Of a stretch of 64,000 nucleotides of DNA, positions 51,236 to 59,882 are shown in pieces. The notes beneath the pieces are model-generated. The model saw nothing but the letters and a program-made list of their open reading frames with translations, was not told where the DNA came from and searched no databases. Source of the DNA: Selenomonas sp963528755 (lineage in GTDB: Bacteria > Bacillota > Negativicutes > Selenomonadales > Selenomonadaceae); the NCBI RefSeq assembly GCF_963528755.1, contig NZ_CAURXA010000001.1, positions 186,001 through 250,000 on the forward strand, written 5' to 3'. Within the stretch, counting starts at the first letter, position 1. Every line of letters begins with the position of its first letter. Both the position numbers and the translations under genes were made by a program.

Positions 51236-52375
51236 ATGATGACGGACGATACGAAGATCAAGAGAGCGGTAGTCACGATAAAGATCATCGGCGTGGGCGG
51301 CGGCGGCAACAGCGTCATCGAGCGTATAGCCGAGGGAAACGAGCTTGATGTGGAGCTGATCGCGATCAATACGGATGCGAAGCAGCTTGCCTATATGGAA
51401 GAGGCGGGCATCAAGGCGCTCGCTATCGGACGGGATCTGACGAAGGGGCTCGGCACGGGCGGCGTGGCGGATCTCGGGGAAGCAGCGGCGAAGGGCGACG
51501 AGGCAAAAATTAAGGAAGTTTTGAAGGGCGCCGACCTCGTATTCGTCACGGCGAGCATGGGTGGTGGCGCGGGCACGGGCGCGGCGCCCGTCGTTGCAAA
51601 AATCGCCAAGGATATGGGCATACTGACGGTCGGCGTCGTGACGGTTCCCTTTTCCTTCGAAGGCGCGCGCAAGAAGCGCGTCGCCAATGAGGGCATCGCG
51701 AAGATGCAGGGCAATCTTGACGCCTTGATCGTCGTACATAACGACAACCTCATGAAGCTTCCCGAAAACAAGCACATGACGCTCGTCAACGCGTTCAAGG
51801 CGGCGGACGACGTCCTCCGGCAGGCGATCAACTGCATCGCGGAATTGATTCTGACGACGGGCGAGATCAATGTCGATTTCGCCGATCTTACGTCAACCTT
51901 CCGGCAAAGCCAGAGCGGCGATGCGCTCCTCGGCATCGGCGAGAGTCAGAGGAGTGCGATCGAGGCCGTGCAGAAGGCAGTAGAAAGCCCGCTCGTCGAG
52001 AAATCTCTGACGGGCGCACGCGGCTTGATCCTGAACCTCAGTGGCAGTGAGCGCATGACGCTCGACGACGTGGGCGAAGCGACGAACTACATCCGGGAAA
52101 ACACGCACCCCGATGTGAATATCATCCTCGGCACGGTCATCGACTCTTCTATGGGACAGACGATCCGCGCGACGATCATTGCGACGGACTTCGTCGACGG
52201 CGTCGTCATGAAGGCGCAGCGCATGGAGGCGCCCGAAAGCAAGCTCAAGACGGAGAGCATCGCCTCCTTGGAACCGCCGTCTTTCATGAAGCAGCCGACG
52301 GAGAAGGTTCCGGCCCTCGCCTCGCACAGCGATTTCGCTCTGCCGAAGTTCGATCCGTTCCATCCGAAGAAGTGA
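51236..52375 (+). CDS. Stand-alone divergent FtsZ
   Basis: 379-residue tubulin-like GTPase. The GTP-binding signature MGGGAGTGAAP (108-118), N-terminal IGVGGGGNS (18-26), NTDAKQL and T7 catalytic loop NVDFADL (N212, D214, D217) are intact, so GTPase activity is expected. It diverges from ordinary FtsZ in GLGTGGVADLG (usually GAGANPEIG) and GGGGNSVIERI. The C-terminus FALPKFDPFHPKK could be a peptide for FtsA or ZapA-like partners. It lies outside the division cluster, between an EamA exporter and tcdA. It may be the main FtsZ or a paralogue. Confidence 0.85.
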   Translation: MMTDDTKIKRAVVTIKIIGVGGGGNSVIERIAEGNELDVELIAINTDAKQLAYMEEAGIKALAIGRDLTKGLGTGGVADLGEAAAKGDEAKIKEVLKGADLVFVTASMGGGAGTGAAPVVAKIAKDMGILTVGVVTVPFSFEGARKKRVANEGIAKMQGNLDALIVVHNDNLMKLPENKHMTLVNAFKAADDVLRQAINCIAELILTTGEINVDFADLTSTFRQSQSGDALLGIGESQRSAIEAVQKAVESPLVEKSLTGARGLILNLSGSERMTLDDVGEATNYIRENTHPDVNIILGTVIDSSMGQTIRATIIATDFVDGVVMKAQRMEAPESKLKTESIASLEPPSFMKQPTEKVPALASHSDFALPKFDPFHPKK

Positions 52376-52444
52376 GCGGTGCGTCGATGCGTCATCATCC
52401 ATGCAGCGGAGAAGCTGCGTTTGCTTGGAGAGGAGCGAGTTTTT

Positions 52445-53185
52445 ATGGAAGAGTGCTTTTGCCGCACGGCGATGCTCATCGGTGAGGCGGGGCTTGTGCG
52501 ACTCAAGGCGGCTCGTGTCGCTGTCTTTGGCATCGGCGGCGTTGGCTCGTTTGCGGCGGAGGCGCTCGCACGCGCGGGCGTAGGGCGTCTCGTGCTCATC
52601 GACAACGATGCGGTCGCCGCCTCGAATCTCAATCGTCAGCTTGTGGCGCTCTATAGCACGCTCGGGCGCAGCAAGGCGGCGGTCATGAAGGCGCGCATTG
52701 AGGACATCAACCCTGCTGCTGAGGTCGAGATCGTTGAGGACTTCTTCCTGCCCGAGCGGGCAGGTCTTTTTTTTCACGGGTCTTATGATTACATCGTTGA
52801 TGCCATCGATACCGTCGCGGGTAAGATCGGGCTCGTCATGGAGGCGAAGAAACGGACGATCCCCATCGTGAGCAGCATGGGGGCGGGCAACAAACTTGAT
52901 CCGACGAAGTTCGAGGTCGCCGACATCTATGAGACGAGCGTGTGTCCTCTGGCGCGCGTCATGCGCCGCGAGCTGAAATCGCGCGGCGTGGAAGCTTTGA
53001 AGGTTGTCTATTCCAAGGAAAAGCCGCGAAAACCGCTCTTCGCGCTGCGAGAAGAAAGCGCAGAAAAGGGCGAGCAGGCTTTTACCAAGCAGCCGCCGGG
53101 CAGCATCTCCTTCGTGCCATCCGTCGCCGGGCTCATACTTGCGAGCGTCGTCGTGCGCGAACTTGCGGGGCTGGAGTTGGAATGA
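52445..53185 (+). CDS. tcdA: tRNA threonylcarbamoyladenosine dehydratase, TcdA/ThiF family
   Basis: 246-residue E1-like enzyme. GIGGVGSFAAEALARAGVGR (about 29-48) is the ATP-binding loop, and NLNRQLVALYSTLGRSKA, IVDAIDTVAGKIGL and SMGAGNKLDPTKFEVADIYE are TcdA hallmarks. It cyclises t6A to ct6A on tRNAs. ATG at 52445 follows GGAGAGGAG; upstream starts in frame are not excluded. It is 69 nt after ftsZ. Confidence 0.85.
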   Translation: MEECFCRTAMLIGEAGLVRLKAARVAVFGIGGVGSFAAEALARAGVGRLVLIDNDAVAASNLNRQLVALYSTLGRSKAAVMKARIEDINPAAEVEIVEDFFLPERAGLFFHGSYDYIVDAIDTVAGKIGLVMEAKKRTIPIVSSMGAGNKLDPTKFEVADIYETSVCPLARVMRRELKSRGVEALKVVYSKEKPRKPLFALREESAEKGEQAFTKQPPGSISFVPSVAGLILASVVVRELAGLELE

Positions 53186-53245
53186 GCTGTCCTTCCGTGT
53201 GCGTGGTATCTGCAGGCAAGTAGATACGTGATTTGTACGGAAAAT

Positions 53246-53274
53246 TTGCATGGATATGCAAGATATGTTATAAT
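53246..53274 (+). promoter_or_regulatory. Promoter of the TAXI-TRAP operon
   Basis: TTGCAT (53246-53251), 17-nt spacer, TATAAT (53269-53274) with TGT before it. Confidence 0.75.
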
Positions 53275-53321
53275 AGCATACGTAGTATATAATAGAATTA
53301 TATTTGTAGGAGGTATGAATC

Positions 53322-54281
53322 ATGCATTTGGGCAAACTAGGGAGAATCCTCGTAGCGGCGGCGCTCCTGATTTTTTGTACATTGCTCCTCGTCGGCTGCG
53401 GTGGCTCGGGAAGCAACAAGTTCATCAACATCGCCACGGGCGGCACGGCGGGCACGTATTACCCGATTGGCGGCGCAATGGCGGAGATTCTGAACAAGAC
53501 GATTCCCGGCATGAATGCGAGTGCGCAGTCCACGGGAGCAACGGTCGCGAACATCAACATGCTGAAGGAAGGCTCGGTCGATCTCGCCATCGTGCAGAAC
53601 GATATCACCTATTATGCTGTGAACGGCACGGAGATGTTCAAGGACAAGAAGGTCGAGAACCTGCGCGGCATCGCAGCGCTCTACCCCGAGACATGCCAGA
53701 TCGTCACGCTTGAGTCGACGGGCATCAAGAGCATCGCCGACCTCAAGGGCAAGCGCGTCGCCGTCGGTGCGGCGGGCAGTGGTGCGGAGGCCAATGCGCG
53801 TCAGATTCTTGAGGCGTACGGCATCACGTATGATGATATCGATGAGCAGTTCTTGTCCTTCGGCGAGGCGGCGAGCGCCCTGAAGGACGGCAATGTCGAC
53901 GCGGCTTTCGTCACGGCTGGCTTCCCGACGGCAGCAGTGCAGGACATCACGTCGCAGAACAAGGTGCGTCTCCTGCCGATCGAGGCGGACAAGGCGGACG
54001 CCTTGATCGCGAAGTATCCGTTCTACACGAAGACGAAGATTCCGGCGGGTACCTATGCGGGCTTCGATGAAGACGTCCCAGGAATCTCTGTCATGGCGAT
54101 GCTCGTTGCGACGGACAAGGTGGACGAGAAGCTCGGCTACGACATCACGAAGGCGCTTTTCGACAATATCGAGAAGCTGCAGGCGGCTCATTCGGCGGCG
54201 AAGCAGATTACGAAGGAGAGCGCGAAGGACGGCATGTCCATTGAGTTGAATGCCGGCGCAGAGCGCTACTACAAGGAATAA
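53322..54281 (+). CDS. TAXI-type TRAP transporter solute-binding lipoprotein
   Basis: 319-residue extracytoplasmic binding protein of a TRAP-TAXI transporter. Lipobox LLVGC (Cys26); the mature start NIATGGTAGTYYPIGGAMAE is the TAXI signature, with MNASAQSTGATVANINML and VDAAFVTAGFPTAAV. TAXI systems import dicarboxylates and amino acids, for example glutamate or 2-oxoglutarate; the ligand is not defined here. ATG after GGAGG. First gene of a three-gene operon. Confidence 0.9.
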   Translation: MHLGKLGRILVAAALLIFCTLLLVGCGGSGSNKFINIATGGTAGTYYPIGGAMAEILNKTIPGMNASAQSTGATVANINMLKEGSVDLAIVQNDITYYAVNGTEMFKDKKVENLRGIAALYPETCQIVTLESTGIKSIADLKGKRVAVGAAGSGAEANARQILEAYGITYDDIDEQFLSFGEAASALKDGNVDAAFVTAGFPTAAVQDITSQNKVRLLPIEADKADALIAKYPFYTKTKIPAGTYAGFDEDVPGISVMAMLVATDKVDEKLGYDITKALFDNIEKLQAAHSAAKQITKESAKDGMSIELNAGAERYYKE

Positions 54282-54815
54282 ATGAAGAAGCGGCTGAGTG
54301 TGAGGCTCTTCCTTGCGGCTCTCGTGCTCGCGGCGCTTGCAGATTTCTTGGCACGCCCCCTGCTCGTCGTGGAAAGCGAGCAGGGGGCGCTCCTTTATGC
54401 GGAAAAAGCGTACGCGGGGATGCCTGTCGTGATTCGTTTCATCCATTCGGTGCAGAAGACGCCCGTGGAGGAAGACCTGCGCGTAGATGACGAAGTTTCG
54501 GGATTCGTGCTCGACAGGACGCGCTACCAATCGTTCGGCGTGGGCCTGCCCTTTCTCGCGAGCGAGGGCGAGTTCCGAGTGGACGGCGACTTTTTCATCA
54601 TGGATGGCATGGAGCGCCGCTTCCCGCGTCTTTCCCTGCGCACGGGGGCGGGTACGGAACTGACGCTCGTGCTCGACGGCACGGAGGAGAGACTTTTTGA
54701 GAAGCTTCCAGTAGGAAGCCGCGTCGATCTCACAGTCATCGCCCCGTGGCGCTGGGGTATGGAGAAGTTCTTCGGTAAGGAGCTTGGAGCCGCTGCTGCG
54801 GCAGGAAAGGAATGA
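54282..54815 (+). CDS. DUF1850 protein of the TAXI-TRAP operon
   Basis: 177 residues. N-terminal signal-anchor (FLAALVLAALADFLARPL), then conserved DUF1850 phrases FIHSVQKTPVEEDLRVDDE and ERRFPRLSLRTGAGTELTLV. It begins immediately after the binding-protein stop and overlaps the permease gene by four bases. DUF1850 is repeatedly found inside TAXI-TRAP operons, pointing to an accessory role in transport, probably in the envelope. Mechanism unknown. Confidence 0.8.
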   Translation: MKKRLSVRLFLAALVLAALADFLARPLLVVESEQGALLYAEKAYAGMPVVIRFIHSVQKTPVEEDLRVDDEVSGFVLDRTRYQSFGVGLPFLASEGEFRVDGDFFIMDGMERRFPRLSLRTGAGTELTLVLDGTEERLFEKLPVGSRVDLTVIAPWRWGMEKFFGKELGAAAAAGKE

Positions 54816-56758
54816 TGTTCATCATGCCGGATAAGAAGCATGAGGAACTTGCAAAAGAAGTTCTGAAAAAATACGATAAGGAATCCGACGTCATCGAGCA
54901 CAAGGGCTTCATGGCGAAGGTCGTGGCGGTTCTCGCCATCGCATTCTCCCTCTTTCAAATCTATACGGCGGTCTTCGGCGTGCTCGATGCGCAACTGCAG
55001 CGTGCCGTTCATTTGGGCTTCGGCCTGACGCTTGTCTACCTGCTCTTTCCCATGCGGCAGGTCTGGTCACGCGAGAAGGTGCATGTGGTCGACGTCGTCC
55101 TCGCCATCTTGGGCGCGGGCGCTCCCGCCTACATCATCTTTGCCTATCGAAGCCTCGTGATGCGAGCGGGAACGGTCAATTCCCTCGATCTCGTCGTAGG
55201 TCTCATCGGCATCGCGCTCGTCATCGAGGCGACGCGCCGCGTCGTCGGCATGCCGATGGTCTGCGTCGTGCTCTTCTTTCTCGCTTATGCATTCGCAGGG
55301 CCATACCTCCCGGGCGTTCTCGCACATCGCGGACTGAATCTCGACCAGCTCGTCTCACATCTCTTCTTCACGACGGAGGGCGTGTTCGGCATACCGCTCG
55401 GCGTGTCCTCGACCTTCATCTTCCTCTTCATCCTTTTCGGCGCTTACCTGGAATCGACGGGACTCGGCAAGTTCTTCATAGACCTTGCGAATGCTGTGGC
55501 GGGCTGGGCGCGCGGCGGCCCGGCGAAGGTCGCCGTGCTTTCGAGCGGCCTCATGGGTACGGTCTCGGGCAGCTCGGTTGCTAACGTCGCGGGCACGGGA
55601 GCCTTCACGATTCCCATGATGAAGAAGCTTGGTTACGAGCGCAACTTCGCGGGCGCAGTCGAAGCGGCTGCTTCGACGGGCGGACAGCTCATGCCGCCCG
55701 TCATGGGAGCGGCGGCGTTCCTCATGGCGGAGTTCGTCGGCGTGCCGTACTTCGACGTCGTCAAGGCGGCGACGATTCCTGCGATCCTTTACTTCCTCGG
55801 TATCTGGCTCGGCGTCCATTTCGAAGCGCGCCGCAGCAATCTCAAGGGCGTGCCGCGAAGCGAACTGCCCAAGCCGTGGGAGATCTTGAAGGAGCGTGGT
55901 CATCTCGCGATTCCTCTCATCGTCATCATCTATCTGCTCGTCTCGGGCTTCACGCCGATGCGTGCGGCTCTGTGGGCGATCGTGCTCGCCATAGCGGCCT
56001 CGTCTTTGCGCAAGTCAACGCGCATGAAGCCCGTAGAGATCGTGCGCGGTCTTGAAAACGGTGCGCGAAACGTCCTCGGTGTCCTCGTCGCCTGCGCTTC
56101 AGCGGGCATCATCATCGGCGTCGTGACGAAGACAGGCGTGGGCCTGAAGCTCGCATCGGCTCTGCTCGATCTTTCGGGCGGCATGCTTTTGCCGACGATG
56201 TTCTTTACGATGATCACGTCGATCATCCTCGGCATGGGCGTGCCGACGACGGCGAACTACGTCATCACCTCGACGATTGCCGCTCCCGCGCTCGTCCAGA
56301 TGGGCGTGCCCGTGCTCGCAGCGCACATGTTCGTCTTTTACTTCGGCATCATTGCCGACGTGACGCCTCCCGTAGCTCTCGCTGCCTTCGCTGGGTCTGC
56401 CATCAGCGGCGGCAAGCCGCTGAAGACAGGCATCAATGCCTCGAAGCTCGCGATCGCCGCCTTCATCATTCCGTACATCTTCGTGCTGTCGCCTGTCATC
56501 CTCATGATCGATGCAACGCCCATATCGCTCATCACCGTGCTCGTGACCTCGATCATCGGCATGATCGGTTTGAGCGCATCGATGATCGGCTGCCTCGTGA
56601 AGCCGTTGAACGGACTTGAGCGCGTTATACTGTTTGTCGGCGGTCTTTTGATGATTCAACCAGGACTTGTGACCGATCTCGTGGGATTCCTTCTCCTGGC
56701 GTTCGTGCTCTTCTTCCAGCAGAGGCGCAGTAAAGCGGAGGCGAGCAGCCTTGGCTGA
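54812..56758 (+). CDS. TRAP transporter fused permease (DctQM type)
   Basis: 648-residue fused TRAP permease with about 18 predicted helices. The small DctQ-like part is N-terminal (MAKVVAVLAIAFSLFQIYTA onward); the large DctM part shows ARGGPAKVAVLSSGLMGTVS, AGTGAFTIPMMKKLGYERNF and LGMGVPTTANYVITSTIAAP, the family signatures. Sodium-driven uptake is expected. ATG at 54812 overlaps the DUF1850 stop, so co-translation is likely. Confidence 0.92.
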   Translation: MMFIMPDKKHEELAKEVLKKYDKESDVIEHKGFMAKVVAVLAIAFSLFQIYTAVFGVLDAQLQRAVHLGFGLTLVYLLFPMRQVWSREKVHVVDVVLAILGAGAPAYIIFAYRSLVMRAGTVNSLDLVVGLIGIALVIEATRRVVGMPMVCVVLFFLAYAFAGPYLPGVLAHRGLNLDQLVSHLFFTTEGVFGIPLGVSSTFIFLFILFGAYLESTGLGKFFIDLANAVAGWARGGPAKVAVLSSGLMGTVSGSSVANVAGTGAFTIPMMKKLGYERNFAGAVEAAASTGGQLMPPVMGAAAFLMAEFVGVPYFDVVKAATIPAILYFLGIWLGVHFEARRSNLKGVPRSELPKPWEILKERGHLAIPLIVIIYLLVSGFTPMRAALWAIVLAIAASSLRKSTRMKPVEIVRGLENGARNVLGVLVACASAGIIIGVVTKTGVGLKLASALLDLSGGMLLPTMFFTMITSIILGMGVPTTANYVITSTIAAPALVQMGVPVLAAHMFVFYFGIIADVTPPVALAAFAGSAISGGKPLKTGINASKLAIAAFIIPYIFVLSPVILMIDATPISLITVLVTSIIGMIGLSASMIGCLVKPLNGLERVILFVGGLLMIQPGLVTDLVGFLLLAFVLFFQQRRSKAEASSLG

Positions 56759-56813
56759 GGTTGGGAATTACGAGTAGAACGAAAAAGCGTTGATAAGTGA
56801 GGTCTGTACATCT

Positions 56814-56852
56814 CAAAGCCTTCGATTGCCATTCCGGCGTCGGAGGCTTTTT
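56814..56852 (+). terminator. Terminator of the TAXI-TRAP operon
   Basis: AAAGCCTTCGA (56815-56825) pairs with TCGGAGGCTTT (56840-56850) with one G-T pair, followed by TTCTT. Confidence 0.75.
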
Positions 56853-56868
56853 CTTGGGTCGGAAGATG

Positions 56869-56900
56869 GATTTCCTCCATAAAGTTTTATGGAGGAAATC
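56869..56900. repeat. Perfect 15-bp palindromic hairpin
   Basis: GATTTCCTCCATAAA (56869-56883) is an exact inverted copy of TTTATGGAGGAAATC (56886-56900) with a two-base centre. It lies between the TRAP terminator and the GGDEF-EAL promoter (-35 at 56912) and may be an operator or a second terminator. Confidence 0.6.
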
Positions 56901-56911
56901 TTTGTCAAGTC

Positions 56912-56940
56912 TTGCATTTAGGAAATTTGTCGGTTATTAT
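56912..56940 (+). promoter_or_regulatory. Promoter of the GGDEF-EAL/queF/cobO operon
   Basis: TTGCAT (56912-56917), 17-nt spacer, TATTAT (56935-56940), about 45 nt before the start. Confidence 0.7.
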
Positions 56941-56984
56941 ATATTCATAAGATCATCGGGTACACCCGACAACAGGAGGTCGCT

Positions 56985-58727
56985 ATGCGCCGAGCACCTA
57001 GAACTGCATTGAGTCCGCTTTTGAAGCGGCTGAAGATTTATTTTGATGTGCTGAAGAGGACGACGTCCGGCTATCTTTATGTGGTGGATCTGCAAAACAA
57101 GGTGGCGATGACGTCGCCAAACATCGTGCGGGATTTCAGCATACCTGCGGAAACGATGGGATTTTCTGACTTTCGCCAGGCGTGGCAGGAGATCATGCAT
57201 CCGATGGAGCGCGAAAAGGTCATGAAGGTCTTCGACGATGTGCTGCAGGGTCGTACGAAAGAAGGCTGTATCGAGTTTCGTGCGAGGACACGCAAGGGCG
57301 ACTACGAGTGGATCGAGTGTCGCTGCGCCGCCGCACTTGACCGTGAGGGGAAGAGGATGCTTTATGCGGGAATTTTCCGGCTCATGGGGCAGCGCATCCG
57401 TGCGGATGCCGTTACGGGACTTTTGAACAAGTATCGCTTGGAGCAGCGAATGAAGGCGGCGCTTGACGAGGCACGCGAGACGGGCAGGGGCGGTGCACTG
57501 ATGATTCTTGGCATCGACAATTTCAAAATCGTCAACGAAGCCTACAACCGTGCCTTTGGTGATCAGGTTTTGCGCGAGGTTGCAAAGCGCATCAAGAAAA
57601 TTCTCTCGACGGATTTTTGTCTCTATAAGCTCGACGGCGACGAGTTCGGCATCGTTTATCCGGGAGCGGACGAGGCGGAGGTAGAGACCCTCTACAGGAG
57701 TATACAGACGACTCTTTTGGAGCCGCAGCAGATCAACGATCACAAGTATTTCTGTACGGTGTCGGGCGGCACGGTGTTCTTCCCGCAGTTCGGCAAGGAC
57801 TATCTCGTGTTGCACAAGTATGCGGAGGCGGCCCTGACACTGGCGAAGCAGGGAGGCAAGAACAAGAACTGCATTTTCTCGAAGGAGCTTTACAACCGCT
57901 GGCTGCGCTCTTTGACAGCGCGCGAGGACATACGCTGCTCAGTGGAGGACGGCTGCCGCGGTTTCAGTCTGTGCTTTCAGCCGCAGGTGGGGGCGGACAG
58001 TCGGCGCATCATCGGTGCGGAAGCCCTGCTGCGCTGGCAGAATTCCAAGGGGCGCATGGTCGCGCCGATGGAATTCATTCCTCTGCTGGAGGAGTCGCAG
58101 CTGATGATCCCCGTTGGCAAGTGGATCGCCGATACGGCGGTGCGCATCTGTCGCGAGTGGCAGAAGATTGTTCCCGATTTCTGTATGAGCATCAACCTTT
58201 CTTATGTGCAGCTGCGTGACCCGTCCTTCAAGGAGGCTGTCAGGGAATGTATTGAGCGCTATGGCGTAAATCCAGCGAGCATCGTTTTGGAGCTTACGGA
58301 GCATACGGTCATCTCGGACTGGGATTTTATTAATCGTCAGTTTGCCTCTCTGCGCGAGTATGGTTTGAAGATCGCCATGGATGATTTCGGTACGGGATGC
58401 TCCTCTTTGGCGATGTTCAAGAACCTCTCATGTGATATTGTGAAGATTGACCGGGTCTTCGTCAAAGAGATTCTGTCGTCAGATTTCGATCGCCGCATCG
58501 TGGACTACACGGTGGAGCTTTGCCATAGCATGGGCATGAAGGTCTGCATCGAGGGCGTAGAAACGCAGGAGGAGTATGATCTTTTGACGAAGACGTGCAA
58601 GGTCGATTCCATTCAAGGCTATCTCTTCGGACGGCCAGAATCAAAGGAAGGATTCGAAGAAAAATTTTTGATGCGCCAAGAAGCGCATGGAAAGGAGCAG
58701 CCATGTCACGTACGAGCGATGAGATGA
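56985..58727 (+). CDS. PAS-GGDEF-EAL cyclic-di-GMP protein, degenerate GGDEF
   Basis: 580 residues. A PAS-like domain (about 20-135, TSGYLYVVDLQNKVAMTS), a GGDEF domain whose motif is DGDEF (217-221) instead of GGDEF, so cyclase activity is doubtful, and an EAL domain with EALLRW, NLSYVQLRD, LELTEHTV, DDFGTGCSSL, VKIDRVF and EGVETQEEYD all kept. It therefore probably degrades c-di-GMP, with the PAS and GGDEF parts as sensors. No membrane segment. AGGAGG precedes ATG 56985. Its last 25 bases overlap queF. Confidence 0.88.
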   Translation: MRRAPRTALSPLLKRLKIYFDVLKRTTSGYLYVVDLQNKVAMTSPNIVRDFSIPAETMGFSDFRQAWQEIMHPMEREKVMKVFDDVLQGRTKEGCIEFRARTRKGDYEWIECRCAAALDREGKRMLYAGIFRLMGQRIRADAVTGLLNKYRLEQRMKAALDEARETGRGGALMILGIDNFKIVNEAYNRAFGDQVLREVAKRIKKILSTDFCLYKLDGDEFGIVYPGADEAEVETLYRSIQTTLLEPQQINDHKYFCTVSGGTVFFPQFGKDYLVLHKYAEAALTLAKQGGKNKNCIFSKELYNRWLRSLTAREDIRCSVEDGCRGFSLCFQPQVGADSRRIIGAEALLRWQNSKGRMVAPMEFIPLLEESQLMIPVGKWIADTAVRICREWQKIVPDFCMSINLSYVQLRDPSFKEAVRECIERYGVNPASIVLELTEHTVISDWDFINRQFASLREYGLKIAMDDFGTGCSSLAMFKNLSCDIVKIDRVFVKEILSSDFDRRIVDYTVELCHSMGMKVCIEGVETQEEYDLLTKTCKVDSIQGYLFGRPESKEGFEEKFLMRQEAHGKEQPCHVRAMR

Positions 58728-59200
58728 AGGGTGTCACGCATCTCGGTGAAAAGAACACGCAGTATGCGGTGGACTATGCGCCTGAGCTTTTGGAAACCTT
58801 CGAAAACAAGCATCCCGACAAGGATTATTGGGTCAAGTTCAACTGCCCCGAGTTCACGAGCCTCTGTCCAATTACGGGGCAGCCAGATTTCGCGACGATC
58901 ACGATCTCCTATGTTCCCGAGCGGCGCATGGTCGAGAGCAAATCGCTGAAGCTCTATCTCTTCAGCTTCCGCAATCATGGCGACTTCCACGAGGATGTCG
59001 TGAACATCATCCTCAAGGATCTCGTGCGCCTCATGGAGCCGCGCTACATCGAGGTCTGGGGCAAATTTCTGCCGCGTGGCGGCATCTCCATCGATCCTTA
59101 CACGAATTACGGCAAGCCGGGTACGAAGTATGAAGCGCTTGCCGAAAAACGATTCGCCGAGCATGACCTCTACGCGATGGATAAGGTGGACAATCGATGA
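58703..59200 (+). CDS. queF: NADPH-dependent preQ0 reductase QueF
   Basis: 165-residue type I (YkvM-like) QueF, reducing 7-cyano-7-deazaguanine to preQ1 in queuosine synthesis. The catalytic Cys55 in SLCPITGQPDFA, Asp62, the ESKSLKLYLFSFRNHGDFHE block and PRGGISIDPY are present. ATG at 58703 with AAAGGAG lies inside the EAL gene end, a 25-base overlap; the stop overlaps cobO by four bases. Confidence 0.95.
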   Translation: MSRTSDEMKGVTHLGEKNTQYAVDYAPELLETFENKHPDKDYWVKFNCPEFTSLCPITGQPDFATITISYVPERRMVESKSLKLYLFSFRNHGDFHEDVVNIILKDLVRLMEPRYIEVWGKFLPRGGISIDPYTNYGKPGTKYEALAEKRFAEHDLYAMDKVDNR

Positions 59201-59769
59201 TCGAGGTCTATACGGGTGCGGGCAAAGGCAAGACGACAGCGGCGATCGGCCTCGCCGTGCGCGCCCTAGGTGCAGGACTTCGCGTCTACATCATGCAGTT
59301 CATGAAGAGTCTCGCCTACAGCGAGCAGAAAGTCCTACAGGGATTCGCACCACAGCTTGCTCTCTATACGACGGGAAAACCGTTCTTCATCGCGAAGGAG
59401 GGCATGCTGACGGAAGAGGAGCGTGCGGCATGGGGAGAAGACGTTGTCGTGTTTCCTGAAGGTGAGCCGCCCGCTGACTACCTGCAGCTGATGCAGGACG
59501 GCTTCGCCAAGGCTGCCGCAGCCGCACGCTCGGGCGCTTGGGATGTCGTCATCCTCGACGAGCTGAACGTGGCGCTGTTCTTCGAACTCATCTCGCGCGA
59601 GGCGGTCGAGTCCCTGCTCAATGATCTGCCGCCCGCGCGAGAGATCGTCCTGACGGGCAGAAATGCGCCCGATTGGTTGATCGCGCGAGCCGATCTCGTC
59701 ACGGAGATGCAGGAAGTGCGCCACTATTATGCGAAGGGCGTGGCGGCGCGCAAGGGCATAGAGAATTGA
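59197..59769 (+). CDS. cobO: Cob(I)yrinic acid a,c-diamide adenosyltransferase
   Basis: 190-residue CobA/CobO/BtuR-type enzyme that transfers adenosyl from ATP to cobalt(I) corrinoids. P-loop YTGAGKGKTTAAIGLAVRAL at residues 5-24, YIMQFMKS and WDVVILDELNVAL, with the RNAPDWLIARADLVTEM motif. ATG overlaps the queF stop by four bases. Product is adenosylcobalamin for dehydratases and mutases. No other cobalamin genes are in view. Confidence 0.95.
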   Translation: MIEVYTGAGKGKTTAAIGLAVRALGAGLRVYIMQFMKSLAYSEQKVLQGFAPQLALYTTGKPFFIAKEGMLTEEERAAWGEDVVVFPEGEPPADYLQLMQDGFAKAAAAARSGAWDVVILDELNVALFFELISREAVESLLNDLPPAREIVLTGRNAPDWLIARADLVTEMQEVRHYYAKGVAARKGIEN

Positions 59770-59798
59770 AACGAGATGAAGCATGATGAGAGGGGGGC

Positions 59799-59818
59799 GA
59801 GAGCCGCTCTCTTTTTTT
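59799..59818 (+). terminator. Terminator after cobO
   Basis: GAGAG (59799-59803) and CTCTC (59807-59811) around CCG, followed by seven T. Short stem with an excellent T run. Confidence 0.75.
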
Positions 59819-59846
59819 GGACTTTCCTTGGAAAAACTGTTATACT
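59817..59846 (+). promoter_or_regulatory. Promoter of the AlbA-domain gene
   Basis: TTGGAC (59817-59822), 18-nt spacer, TATACT (59841-59846) with TGT before it. About 40 nt before the start. Confidence 0.6.
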
Positions 59847-59882
59847 ATAGCGTAGAAAACGGATGGCAGAGAGGTGCTGAAT

